From assembly GCF_014467015.1 (NCBI RefSeq), contig NZ_CP058559.1:1426001-1490000 (forward strand): a DNA stretch of 64,000 bases, in the 5' to 3' direction. Shown piece after piece: positions 34,016 to 42,390 of the stretch. This DNA is from Alkalicella caledoniensis (GTDB taxonomy: Bacteria > Bacillota > Proteinivoracia > Proteinivoracales > Proteinivoracaceae). The first letter of the stretch is position 1; every line of letters begins with the position of its first letter. The notes under the pieces were generated by a model. It did no database searches. It saw only the letters and a list, made by a program, of their open reading frames with translations, and had not been told where the DNA came from. Both the position numbers and the translations under genes were made by a program.

Positions 34016-34723
34016 TTAGTTAATTTCAACGGTAAAATTAATAGTTGATGGGACAATTTTCAGTATTTCTCTATTGTTTCCCCATTCTGTAACAATGTAC
34101 ATTTCGTTGATAAATATATCTAATTTTTGCATTACTGCTGCAGATGGAATTTTTAAAGGGTCGAATGTTAAATCCAAAATTGGAACAAATAACTTAGGAC
34201 CAAAACCGTTAATTTCTCCGCTTCCATCAGGGTAAACATCTCTTACTCCTAGATCATAGTGAGTATCATAAGTATCAAAGTGATACTCCAGCTGAGGGTT
34301 TAGTATAAAATCCATCCTAACATCCTTGATAAATTCTCCAGTTTTATTGATAGCCACTATATCATATAATAATGCATACTTTCCAACTTGATTACTATTG
34401 GGGTTAACACTCCCAGATAACAGCTTAACACCTACTTCAACGTCCCAAATTTTACTGCTGGCTGAAGGAATTACTTTATCTTTATCTGTCAATCTAGTTT
34501 TTTTATTAAAAGTAGAATTTGACTTTTTGCCGTATTCCTCTAATAATTCTCTGGTCTCAATTCTTTGTTGTAGCACTACCCCATTATTTGATAACGCTTC
34601 AAATGCAGGTTCAGGCAGTGGAATATTTTTTCCTTTAGGGTTAATTATGAGTGAGTACGAGGTTGCTGAAATAATGGCAATTAAAAGACATATTAACAAA
34701 ACAAAACTAATTCTTTTCCCCAT
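34016..34723 (-). CDS. Secreted or membrane-anchored hypothetical protein, 235 residues
   Basis: An N-terminal signal or anchor helix (about 5-25) is followed by a polar region and a probable beta-sandwich C-terminal half (VGKYALLYDIVAINKTGEF, RMDFILNPQLEYHF). It has no cysteine and no recognised family. The gene stands alone with its own strong promoter and terminator, so it is surely expressed. Location outside the membrane is predicted; function is unknown. Confidence 0.75.
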   Translation of the reverse strand: MGKRISFVLLICLLIAIISATSYSLIINPKGKNIPLPEPAFEALSNNGVVLQQRIETRELLEEYGKKSNSTFNKKTRLTDKDKVIPSASSKIWDVEVGVKLLSGSVNPNSNQVGKYALLYDIVAINKTGEFIKDVRMDFILNPQLEYHFDTYDTHYDLGVRDVYPDGSGEINGFGPKLFVPILDLTFDPLKIPSAAVMQKLDIFINEMYIVTEWGNNREILKIVPSTINFTVEIN

Positions 34724-34759
34724 AGTTCATCCCCCTGTAATTATAGTGTAATACAAATT

Positions 34760-34788
34760 ATTCTATATATATAACTGGCGAATGTCAA
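34760..34788 (-). promoter_or_regulatory. Sigma-A promoter of the 235-residue secreted protein
   Basis: TTGACA (34783-34788) and TAGAAT (34760-34765) lie 17 bases apart on the minus strand, about 35 bases upstream of the start codon. Confidence 0.75.
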
Positions 34789-34960
34789 CAATTTTATTTA
34801 TATTCTAAAAATTATTTATTATTACTTGTATTTCTAATACATATGTGTTGACTATAAGAGAAAATATCTCTTAAAAATCAGTATACATTTTTAGTTATTG
34901 TTTATCCTTCTAGTTCACATAATAAAAAACATAGTTTGCCTAGCCTTAAAAAAAATAAAA

Positions 34961-34983
34961 TGACCCCAAAGCCATTGGGGTCA
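34961..34983 (-). terminator. Terminator of the asparaginase gene
   Basis: TGACCCCAA pairs with TTGGGGTCA around AGCCA; on the minus strand a T-rich tail follows. It lies about 80 bases beyond the asparaginase stop. The rest of the 342-base gap holds only the promoter for the secreted protein and AT-rich sequence. Confidence 0.8.
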
Positions 34984-35065
34984 AGATAATGGGATAGGAA
35001 ATTTTAAGCCAGGCAATGGACTCCCTAAGTCTGTACCTTACCTACCCCAAGAATAATACTTTTTT

Positions 35066-36067
35066 TTATTTTAACTTAAATATGGGCTTTACAACACCAC
35101 ACAAATCTTTCCTGTGGTTTCTGTTTTCTGGTAAGTGGTGGTGTTTTAATTCTTCAAGCTGCTGGTCATCTAAGGCGCCTAGTTGTCTCAATGTTTCAAT
35201 GACAGCTGGTCCTCTTCCCCGTGGGGAGCCATCTTCCATCTTTATGGCGAAACCTAGCTTTTTATCTTTAATGCCAACGCAGTATACTCCTTCTGCACCT
35301 GCTTTTGCTATTAGGTTCCCTTTTCCTACACGCATAAGATCTGTACAGATTCTATCACTTCCCCCTACCATTTCTGGGAACTGTACCATTGCATCTGTTA
35401 TTGTTTCTACGGCTTCTTTTCTTGATTCTTCAAGTTTTGTGGGATCTGCTAAAAAAGCGTAGGCTAGTGCCCAGTTATATACTGGCAAGCCGTATACAGG
35501 AACTCCACATCCATCTATACCAACGACGATCTCTTCTTTTGGGTACTTACAAAAATCTGCTATGACATCCAATAACTCCTTTTGGAGGGGATGTTTAAGT
35601 TCAGTATAATCATCTAGGGGATAGCCTTTTTCCTTGCAGACAACTAACATGCCAGAGTGTTTTCCTGAACAATTACAGTGAACACTTGTGGGGGACTGCC
35701 CCCCTTGCACGATCTTTGCCGATGCTTCCTTATTATATGGAAGATGGCTACCACAGCGCAGTTCCTTTTGCTCCACACCAATCTTCCTGAGGATTTCTAG
35801 CACTGTATCCACATGGAAATCTTCCCCACTATGTGATGCACAGAACAATGCCAGCTCTTTTTTAGTAATTCCCCATTTTTCCATGGCACCACTTTCAACA
35901 ACTGGAAGTGCCTGTATCGGCTTTGCTGATGATCTCCAATAGCTTAGAAAGTTAGGATCACCTACAGAAGAAACAAGTTCTCCATCACTGTTTACTACAG
36001 CAATATGCCCTCTGTGGTAGCTTTCTACAAGTTGTCCCCTTCGTATTTCAACTAAAACCTCAGCCAT
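35066..36067 (-). CDS. L-asparaginase, Asparaginase_II family (thermolabile type)
   Basis: The 333-residue enzyme belongs to the family typified by Rhizobium etli asparaginase, unrelated to the classic amidohydrolases. Seen are RGQLVESYHRGHIAV (about 9-23), RSSAKPIQALP, CASHSGEDFHV, CNCSGKHSGMLVVC, GIDGCGVPVYGLP and MVGGSDRICTDLM, with the conserved cysteines and Ser-Lys pairs of that family. It would hydrolyse asparagine to aspartate and ammonia in the cytoplasm. The gene is monocistronic, with a large imperfect hairpin in its upstream region. Confidence 0.92.
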   Translation of the reverse strand: MAEVLVEIRRGQLVESYHRGHIAVVNSDGELVSSVGDPNFLSYWRSSAKPIQALPVVESGAMEKWGITKKELALFCASHSGEDFHVDTVLEILRKIGVEQKELRCGSHLPYNKEASAKIVQGGQSPTSVHCNCSGKHSGMLVVCKEKGYPLDDYTELKHPLQKELLDVIADFCKYPKEEIVVGIDGCGVPVYGLPVYNWALAYAFLADPTKLEESRKEAVETITDAMVQFPEMVGGSDRICTDLMRVGKGNLIAKAGAEGVYCVGIKDKKLGFAIKMEDGSPRGRGPAVIETLRQLGALDDQQLEELKHHHLPENRNHRKDLCGVVKPIFKLK

Positions 36068-36153
36068 TATTTAACCTCCCTTTTTTATCCTATATTGCTC
36101 CCTTGAGTTCACAGTTGGCATTTCCATCTCACTGTTTGTGGAGCATTTTACTT

Positions 36154-36205
36154 AAAATCCCTAGAATATTTATTTTGGTATCCTAGGTAAATATTCTATT
36201 TTAAG
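36154..36205. other. Large imperfect hairpin upstream of the asparaginase gene
   Basis: TAGAATATTTA (36162-36172) pairs perfectly with TAAATATTCTA (36188-36198). Outside a small bulge, TTAAAA/TTTTAA extends the stem. It is AT-rich without a T run after it on either strand, and it lies 90-140 bases upstream of the asparaginase ATG. It could be a leader structure or an operator pair. Confidence 0.45.
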
Positions 36206-36296
36206 CTTTTAAAATCCTCTCATGTGAAGAAATAAACTTCTTGAATAGAGTGCCGCTGTCCCTTTGTAGTACGTATATGTTTTAGTTTGGAAAAGC

Positions 36297-36318
36297 AAAA
36301 AAGACGGATTCTCCGTCT
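36297..36318 (-). terminator. Terminator of the alr-ndoAI-ndoA stretch
   Basis: AGACGGA pairs with TCCGTCT around TTC, with a run of six T on the minus strand. It starts directly at the ndoA stop codon. Confidence 0.85.
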
Positions 36319-36319
36319 T

Positions 36320-36670
36320 TTAGAACTCTATCAAGGCTAAGCTTATTTGTAAGGCTTCATTTATTCTAACCATTTTATCCTCACCGATATGTGCCACTTT
36401 TTCATTCAATCTTTGCTTATCTATGGTTCTAATTTGTTCTAGTAAAATAACCGAATCTTTCTCTAAGCCGTATTTAGCAGCCTCTACCTCTACATGGGTA
36501 GGCAATTTTGCTTTTTGTATCTGTGAAGTTATTGCTGCTACAATTACAGTTGGGCTGTATCTATTACCCACATCATTTTGAATTACTAAAACAGGTCTAA
36601 TTCCCCCTTGTTCTGATCCAACAACGGGGCTTAAGTCTGCGTAATAAACATCTCCTCTTTTAACAGACAT
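36320..36670 (-). CDS. ndoA: mRNA interferase toxin EndoA (MazF family)
   Basis: This toxin cuts mRNA at short sequence motifs. From the ATG at 36670 the 116 residues align closely in length and pattern with Bacillus Endo[47 protein letters not shown] and [19 protein letters not shown] at 36679 overlaps the antitoxin stop but adds three residues not seen in homologues. It is co-transcribed with the antitoxin and lies downstream of alr, as in Bacillus. Confidence 0.96.
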   Translation of the reverse strand: MSVKRGDVYYADLSPVVGSEQGGIRPVLVIQNDVGNRYSPTVIVAAITSQIQKAKLPTHVEVEAAKYGLEKDSVILLEQIRTIDKQRLNEKVAHIGEDKMVRINEALQISLALIEF

Positions 36671-36675
36671 GATTA

Positions 36676-36960
36676 TCACGCCCCACAGACCATTTGTTCA
36701 ACTACATTTACTGCTTCATTTTCTGCGTTTAATGCTTCGTTTGCTAAGTTTAGGTTTATTTCGGACATTTCAACATATCCTCTTTGCATAAGTTCTTTGT
36801 TAACTATGCTGCGTTGTTTATTGTATCTCTCACCGATATACAATTTTACCGCCTCCCTAATAAGTTGGCTGCGATTCAGCTTATCCCTTTTTACAATTAT
36901 ATCTAATTCCTGTAATAAATTATCAGGCACACTTATCATAACCCGTCGAGTTTCTGCCAT
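36676..36960 (-). CDS. ndoAI: Antitoxin EndoAI (ribbon-helix-helix)
   Basis: The 94-residue antitoxin begins [20 protein letters not shown], a ribbon-helix-helix DNA-binding start, followed by [15 protein letters not shown]. The C-terminal half, which should wrap the toxin, is helical. AGGAGG eight bases before ATG 36960 decides the start over an in-frame upstream codon. Antitoxins of this type usually repress their own operon; no operator was identified here. Confidence 0.93.
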   Translation of the reverse strand: MAETRRVMISVPDNLLQELDIIVKRDKLNRSQLIREAVKLYIGERYNKQRSIVNKELMQRGYVEMSEINLNLANEALNAENEAVNVVEQMVCGA

Positions 36961-37052
36961 GCAGGCACCTCCTGTTAAAAGCAATTAAAAAAAGTTACCG
37001 GTACGAAAACATATAAACAATTATACCGTGGTTTCAGTTTTAATGCAATGTT

Positions 37053-38159
37053 TTAGACTTGTAAACCTTTGTAAATTCTTGGAACACGCTTTGATATGGC
37101 ACATACTAATTCATAGTTGATTGTCCCTATCAGGGAGGCCATATTATCTACTGTGTTTTCCCCTTCCCGGGCGTAGATAATCACCTCATCACCTAGCTTT
37201 GCATCTGCAGCAGTTACATCAACCATGATGTAATCCATACATACCCTACCCACAACAGGTGCTTTCTTTCCATGGATAAAAACATATCCTTTATTGGAGA
37301 AACTTCTAAAATATCCATCAGCATAACCCAAGGGTAGTGTTGCTATTTCAGCTATATCCTTGGTCTTGTAGGTAATTCCATAGCTTATAGATGTACCCTT
37401 ATCAACTGTTTTTATGTGGGCAATTCTTGTTTTAAGAGATAAAGCCGGTTTTAAAGTTATGTGGCTATCCACTTGTTCGTGTGAGGGGTATAGCCCGTAC
37501 ATAGCGATTCCTAGCCTAACCATATCAAAACCTTCGTCAGTGAGATTTTCCATAACCCCTGCACTATTAGCTATGTGTTTAATTGGGATTTTATACGGTA
37601 AATCTTTTAATATTTCTTTAAATTTATGAAACTGACTCTTAGAATAAGGATTGTCTCTTTCATCAGCTGTAGCATAGTGGGTAAAAATCCCTTCTACATC
37701 TATATTATCCATTTTTGCTAATTCTAATAAAAAAGAATTAACTTTTTCAGGTTGAATTCCCAATCTGTTCATTCCAGTGTCAACTTTAATATGAACTTTA
37801 ATTTTATTTTTACAGGTTTCATTTATATGCTTAGCTAATTCCATATTATAAATTGTTGGTGTTAGTTTATATTTTTCAAGTTGCTCTACACTGGAAGGTG
37901 GTGTAAATCCTAAAATTAAAATAGGTATATCCTTTATTCCACTTTCCCTTAACTGGATACCCTCTTCCACAAGTGCAACGGCTAAAAAACCTACTCCGGC
38001 CTTTATGGCAGCCTTTGCAACTTCCACACTCCCATGACCATATCCATCTGCCTTTACAACTGCCAAGGTTTTCGTGCATTGGGGCAAATGACAAGTGAGC
38101 TCTTTTATGTTGTGAATAATGTTGTCCAAATCGATTTCAGCTACTGTTGGCCTAAACAT
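37053..38159 (-). CDS. alr: Alanine racemase
   Basis: This PLP enzyme supplies D-alanine for peptidoglycan. The 368 residues show the PLP-lysine motif VVKADGYGHG (Lys36), HIKVDTGMNRLGI, RLGIAMYGLYPS and the second-base region SYGITYKT, plus VCMDYIMVD near the active site entry. It lies about 90 bases upstream of the antitoxin gene and downstream of the small lipoprotein gene, the order seen in Bacillus. Confidence 0.97.
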   Translation of the reverse strand: MFRPTVAEIDLDNIIHNIKELTCHLPQCTKTLAVVKADGYGHGSVEVAKAAIKAGVGFLAVALVEEGIQLRESGIKDIPILILGFTPPSSVEQLEKYKLTPTIYNMELAKHINETCKNKIKVHIKVDTGMNRLGIQPEKVNSFLLELAKMDNIDVEGIFTHYATADERDNPYSKSQFHKFKEILKDLPYKIPIKHIANSAGVMENLTDEGFDMVRLGIAMYGLYPSHEQVDSHITLKPALSLKTRIAHIKTVDKGTSISYGITYKTKDIAEIATLPLGYADGYFRSFSNKGYVFIHGKKAPVVGRVCMDYIMVDVTAADAKLGDEVIIYAREGENTVDNMASLIGTINYELVCAISKRVPRIYKGLQV

Positions 38160-38235
38160 TTAAATCCCCCTTTCGGTTAAGTTATTTATTTCTATTTTCA
38201 GTTGGATTATTCCTGCTTTTAATGCTCAAAGATAC

Positions 38236-38272
38236 AAAAAAACTAGAAGGGTAATCTTCCCCCTTCTAGTTT
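38236..38272 (-). terminator. Terminator at the end of the acpS-to-lipoprotein operon
   Basis: AAACTAGAAGGG pairs with CCCTTCTAGTTT, with a T run on the minus strand. It overlaps the last codons of the lipoprotein gene. It separates acpS-nnr-CBS-lipoprotein from alr-ndoAI-ndoA. Confidence 0.85.
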
Positions 38273-38772
38273 ATATCTAAGTTTTCGTACTCTATTGTTA
38301 TCTGTTCATTTTGGATGTTTAGTATAACTTTTGAAAGTTTGTTTTTGTTATGGGTTACTAATATCTCCCCGTTGTTTATTTCTATGTTTTGAGTGTCTAA
38401 TATCTTAATTGTGTCTTTTTTAGCTATTATTTCATCCATAATACTTACTAGGACGAATATTGGGTAGTTAAAATTCTCTCTATCCCCAACTATTTCTTTG
38501 CTATCATTGATATTTTTAAGCTTTACTTTTTCTCCCTCAAGCTCAATACTTTGCTGGTAACCTGTATCAGCTACCACTTCAATGATATGATGTTGCCCCT
38601 TTTCGCTATATTGTTCATGTACATCAAACTTTGCGTCGTTCATATGTACCGAGTATTGAGCTGTGTAGCTTTCAAGGTTTTGATACTGTTTTTCCAGTGA
38701 ACTTACAAACCCTCCGCTGTTACAAGCTGTGATTAATACGGCAATAGTTAGTATGACTATGATTCTCTTCAA
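38266..38772 (-). CDS. Lipoprotein, probably LolA/YdcC-like
   Basis: The lipobox LITAC places the mature lipid-bound cysteine at residue 17 of 168. The remainder is a polar beta-rich domain (ESYTAQYSVHM, HHIIEVVADTGYQQSIELEG). In Bacillus the same place before alr holds ydcC, a LolA-like lipoprotein that is longer, so this is either a short relative or a functional replacement. It is the last gene of the acpS operon, and the terminator overlaps its stop. Confidence 0.82.
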   Translation of the reverse strand: MKRIIVILTIAVLITACNSGGFVSSLEKQYQNLESYTAQYSVHMNDAKFDVHEQYSEKGQHHIIEVVADTGYQQSIELEGEKVKLKNINDSKEIVGDRENFNYPIFVLVSIMDEIIAKKDTIKILDTQNIEINNGEILVTHNKNKLSKVILNIQNEQITIEYENLDIN

Positions 38773-38784
38773 TTTCTATTCCTC

Positions 38785-39237
38785 CTATTGTTTAGTAACT
38801 AAACTTTTTAAAAGATCTTCTCTAGCAATTATTCCAACTAATTCCCCATTTTCTTCAACAGGTATCCTGTTATACCCTTGGGTAACCATCAGTTCCAAAA
38901 CCACGTCTATTTCATCTTCAGGAGATACAGAATAAACTGGAGTAGACATGGCATCTTCCACCATCACTGCTAGGGCTCTTTTAAATTCTTTATTTGCCCT
39001 ACCAGGATCTTCAAGGTAAAAGAATACACCTAATACATCCACATGGGGCACTGGCATAATCTCTTTATGACGAGCTATTATGTCCTTTTCAGTTAACATG
39101 CCCACTATGGAATTTTCATCATCCACTACAGGTAGTCCTCCAACTCTTTTCTCCATCATAAGTTGCGTGGCTTCTTCAATTGTAGCCTTTTTATTGATAC
39201 TTATTACACTTTTGTTAAACACGTCTTTTACTAACAT
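38785..39237 (-). CDS. Protein with two CBS domains
   Basis: The 150 residues are almost wholly two CBS modules (VISINKKATIEEATQLM, GGLPVVDDENSIVGMLTEKD; then VYSVSPEDEIDVVLELM, YNRIPVEENGELVGIIARED). An inserted loop of about 25 residues lies between them. CBS pairs bind adenosine nucleotides and regulate partner proteins. It is cytoplasmic and lies four bases after nnrDE in the acpS operon. Confidence 0.93.
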   Translation of the reverse strand: MLVKDVFNKSVISINKKATIEEATQLMMEKRVGGLPVVDDENSIVGMLTEKDIIARHKEIMPVPHVDVLGVFFYLEDPGRANKEFKRALAVMVEDAMSTPVYSVSPEDEIDVVLELMVTQGYNRIPVEENGELVGIIAREDLLKSLVTKQ

Positions 39238-39241
39238 ATAC

Positions 39242-40735
39242 TCACCCCTTTTGAATCTTTTTGAAACCTTTATGTAGCTCCTTTGGAATATCCGATGGCA
39301 ATAAGCTATAGTAACCTTTACCCTCAGATATAATATCTGCAGTTAGACCATGCAAATATACACCTAAAATTGCTGCTTCATCCTGACTTAGTCCCTGGGC
39401 CATAAATGACATAATAAGGCCTGCTAAAACATCTCCACTACCTCCAGTGGCTAAACCATTATTTCCAGTGGTGTTTAAGTAAACATCACCATCTTTAGTT
39501 GCTATACAGGTAGTGCTACCCTTAAGAACTAAGGTACAGTTATGCTTCACACTAAACTCCCTAGCCACAGTAATTGGATCGCTAGTTATCTCCTCCACTG
39601 TTAAACCTGTTAGTCTGGACATTTCTTTAGGGTGGGGAGTTAACACATGATTTTCACAGATTAAATCATGTAATTTTAGGTTAGCTAATAAATTCAAGCC
39701 GTCACCATCTATAACCATGCTACCTTTATAGTTTTCAACAAAATACAAAAACAATACTTCGTTATTTTCTGTGGATAAGCCTGGCCCTATGGCTACGCTT
39801 TTTGTATTCTTTAAGTATTTGTCTAGTTCAATTAAACCTTTAGGCATAGGTATAGTTATGGATTCAATACAGTTGTTCTCTATTACATCCACAAGTTTTT
39901 CACTAACCAGTGTATATAACAATCCTATTCCTGACTTTAAAGCAGCTTGAGCAGCTAATATTACAGCTCCTGACATCCCCAAACTGCCTCCCACTATCAG
40001 CCCCGTACCATAGGTACCTTTATGGCTATTTTCTACCCTTTTAGGCAGTAATTCCTTTGCCATATTGGGAGTTATAAGGAATGTACTTACTTCAAATTGT
40101 TCCATAAGGTCTTTAGGCAGCCCGATATCTGAAACTACCAGTTCACCAGAGTTTTCTCTTCCTGTGGGAAGGAGAAGATTTTCTTTTAAACATCCCAGTG
40201 TTACAGTTTTGTTGGCTTTTACTACTATGTTATTGAAAGTATAATTACTGCTTCCTAAACCTGAGGGTACATCCACACTAATAACATATCTTTTACTATT
40301 ATTAATCATTGAAAAAATATCTATGTATTCTTGTACTAGGTTACCTCTAAAACCCACACCAAAAATAGCGTCTACAACAACCTCGCTCCATAATAATAAT
40401 TCGCCCAAATCAGCAATGGAGTTAGTTTTGTATACATCAAGGGAGTTTAATATATCAAAATTGATTTTTGAATCACCTGTTTTATAATTTCCTAAATACA
40501 GTACCTTAACTTTGTAGCCTAAATTATATAGCAGTCTTGCCACAACTAAACCATCCCCACCGTTATTCCCTTTACCTGCCATAATTAATACCTTTGATTC
40601 TTTATTAAATTTTTTTTGAATCTCTTCAGATATCTTTATACCAGCATGTTCCATAAGTATAAGTGTGGGTATTTGATATTTATCTACACATAAATTATCT
40701 ATATGCTTAATATCTCCAGGCTTGAAAACCTTCAT
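39242..40735 (-). CDS. nnr: Bifunctional NAD(P)H-hydrate epimerase/ADP-dependent dehydratase
   Basis: This fused repair enzyme restores hydrated NAD(P)H. The N-terminal epimerase domain (1-210) has VLIMAGKGNNGGDGLVVARL and SVDVPSGLG. The C-terminal ribokinase-like dehydratase (about 230-497) has HKGTYGTGLIVGGSLGMSGA, DGDGLNLL, HPKEMSRL and NNGLATGGSGDVLAG. The 497-residue fused form is normal in bacteria. It starts one base after the acpS stop, the usual neighbour in Firmicutes. Confidence 0.95.
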   Translation of the reverse strand: MKVFKPGDIKHIDNLCVDKYQIPTLILMEHAGIKISEEIQKKFNKESKVLIMAGKGNNGGDGLVVARLLYNLGYKVKVLYLGNYKTGDSKINFDILNSLDVYKTNSIADLGELLLWSEVVVDAIFGVGFRGNLVQEYIDIFSMINNSKRYVISVDVPSGLGSSNYTFNNIVVKANKTVTLGCLKENLLLPTGRENSGELVVSDIGLPKDLMEQFEVSTFLITPNMAKELLPKRVENSHKGTYGTGLIVGGSLGMSGAVILAAQAALKSGIGLLYTLVSEKLVDVIENNCIESITIPMPKGLIELDKYLKNTKSVAIGPGLSTENNEVLFLYFVENYKGSMVIDGDGLNLLANLKLHDLICENHVLTPHPKEMSRLTGLTVEEITSDPITVAREFSVKHNCTLVLKGSTTCIATKDGDVYLNTTGNNGLATGGSGDVLAGLIMSFMAQGLSQDEAAILGVYLHGLTADIISEGKGYYSLLPSDIPKELHKGFKKIQKG

Positions 40736-40736
40736 G

Positions 40737-41102
40737 TTAGCCCTCTGCCACTACATAGGCCACAGCTTGAGATTTAGAGTGGCTAATAGAAAGGTGCATT
40801 TTTATAATTCCCATGGTTTTTCTTCTTCTAGCAGCTGCACCAGTTAAGTAAATCTTAGGCTTGCCTAGCTTATCTTTAATTATTTCTATGTCCTTCCAAC
40901 TAATTATACCTATACCTACACCTAATGCTTTAACAACTGCTTCCTTTGCTGCAAATCTACCGGCGATTGTCTCGTGTTTTCTGGACATAACTTCTAATTC
41001 CCTCTCTGTAAATAACCTTTCTAATAGTTTATCCCCACGGGCCTCAACCACCTTTTTTATTCTACTAATTTCAATTAAATCTACACCTACCCCTATGATC
41101 AC
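40737..41102 (-). CDS. acpS: Holo-[acyl-carrier-protein] synthase
   Basis: It attaches phosphopantetheine from CoA to the acyl carrier protein in fatty-acid synthesis. The 121-residue trimeric-type enzyme shows GVGVDLIEISRIKK (metal-binding Asp8), the catalytic helix GRFAAKEAVVKALG and HLSISHSKSQAVAYV. The start is GTG behind GAGGAGG. It is first gene of a four-gene operon that continues to the lipoprotein. Confidence 0.96.
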   Translation of the reverse strand: MIIGVGVDLIEISRIKKVVEARGDKLLERLFTERELEVMSRKHETIAGRFAAKEAVVKALGVGIGIISWKDIEIIKDKLGKPKIYLTGAAARRRKTMGIIKMHLSISHSKSQAVAYVVAEG

Positions 41103-41241
41103 AAAAATACCTCCTCATTAGGTTGTCCTTTATTAAATATAATACCATATTTTAGAAAGTTTTCAGATTTTTTTGTACTTATTTAGTATTATCTAAGATT
41201 AAAATATATAGTCATTGATATGTCGGGGCTAAAAACTAATT

Positions 41242-41270
41242 AAAAAAACAGGTGTATATTAACACCTGTT
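41242..41270 (-). terminator. Terminator after the DUF4097 lipoprotein gene
   Basis: ACAGGTGT pairs with ACACCTGT around ATATTA, with seven T following on the minus strand. It lies about 100 bases beyond the stop and upstream of the acpS promoter region. Confidence 0.85.
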
Positions 41271-41372
41271 ACAGCTTGTAGTCAAAACTTAGACAAAGTC
41301 ATTGACCCGAATGGCATATTAAAAAGCAGCACAATTAATTCGAGGAGACAGACTTAAGAGCTGAATAGTTGG

Positions 41373-42242
41373 TTATTTACTGTTGATATTTATTGTTCCG
41401 TTTGTGGTCTCCATATCTAGCCTAAAACCTCCACCATTTATTTCTTCTTCTACGTTTCTTCCACTAATTCCATCAAGGTTTGATTTTATGGTACCATTAG
41501 TGGTGCTTGCATCTAAGTGGAATCCAATATCAGCAGGTATTTTAACAGTTATATTACCATTACTGGTTTTCAGTTTGTACTTATCACCAACGGGGTTTTG
41601 CAGATCCACATCAATTTTCCCATTACTAGTGTTAAGTGTTATATCTCCTACCTCTAAAGATGAGTCAAAATATATACTACCATTAGATGTGTTAACACTA
41701 CCACTACCTTCTATGTCACTTAATTTTATACTTCCGTTGCTGGTATCTAAGTCCAGCTTCCCCGTTAGTCCATTAATATTTATGCCACCATTACTACTCT
41801 TCAATTTAACATCCCCAACTATACCGGAGTTTACTGTTATGCTTCCATTGGTGGTAGTTATATCTAAGTGAACATTTTTAGGTACATAAATTTTTATAGA
41901 AACGCTAACTCCACCATTTGTAATTCTAGGCAGGCTCGTCTTTATAGTAACTGAATTCTCAGCATTTATAAGTTCAACTGTAGTTTTGTCTAAATAATTT
42001 TTTAGGTCTGCTTCTATAAAACTATTAACTTTCTTTTCATAATCCACCTTTACGTAGTCTTCATCCCATTTTTCTACCTTGACGCTACCATTTCTATTTT
42101 CCACAACTATTTCACCAGATAGTAACTCGCTACTTTGCAAGGTTCCACTGGCTTGCTCTTCGCTGAAAATAACATTGTTGATAGTACACCCACTTAATAA
42201 AAATAAGACTAGAACAATTAAGTACACACAAATTTTTCTCAC
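41373..42242 (-). CDS. DUF4097-type lipoprotein with beta-solenoid repeats
   Basis: A lipobox LLSGC (Cys19) is followed by a 270-residue domain built of short repeats with the core T/S-N-G-x-I, at least eight times (TTNGSI, SSNGGI, TSNGSI, TSNGKI, TSNGNI, TTNGTI). This is the pattern of DUF4097 parallel beta-solenoids. The protein should sit on the outer face of the membrane. The start is GTG with GGGGAAG upstream. The long frames on the opposite strand arise from the repeats. Function of the family is unknown. Confidence 0.88.
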   Translation of the reverse strand: MRKICVYLIVLVLFLLSGCTINNVIFSEEQASGTLQSSELLSGEIVVENRNGSVKVEKWDEDYVKVDYEKKVNSFIEADLKNYLDKTTVELINAENSVTIKTSLPRITNGGVSVSIKIYVPKNVHLDITTTNGSITVNSGIVGDVKLKSSNGGININGLTGKLDLDTSNGSIKLSDIEGSGSVNTSNGSIYFDSSLEVGDITLNTSNGKIDVDLQNPVGDKYKLKTSNGNITVKIPADIGFHLDASTTNGTIKSNLDGISGRNVEEEINGGGFRLDMETTNGTININSK

Positions 42243-42343
42243 TATGATCTTCCCCTTTAGATAAATAAGTTTGTTTAATATTTATTATATAGAAGATTTT
42301 TCAGGATACAATTACAGAAGTGTTAACATACTATTAAATATTA

Positions 42344-42386
42344 GGGCCAGGCCACATTAATTCAAAGAATTAATGTGGCCTAGCCC
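42344..42386. repeat. REP-like palindrome downstream of the prolyl oligopeptidase gene
   Basis: A 20-bp arm starting GGGCCAGGCCACATT pairs with its partner around a three-base loop, with a single mismatch. The T run lies on the plus-strand side, next to the gene's stop, rather than after the hairpin in the gene's direction. It resembles the palindrome at 54363-54410 in position and in the GGG-C/T-CAGGC end. It may still end the transcript. Confidence 0.6.
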
Positions 42387-42390
42387 ATTT

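Noticed and set aside
41383-41871. 162-codon frame on the plus strand inside the DUF4097 gene
   Set aside because: It arises from the repeated codons of the solenoid on the other strand and has no independent support.
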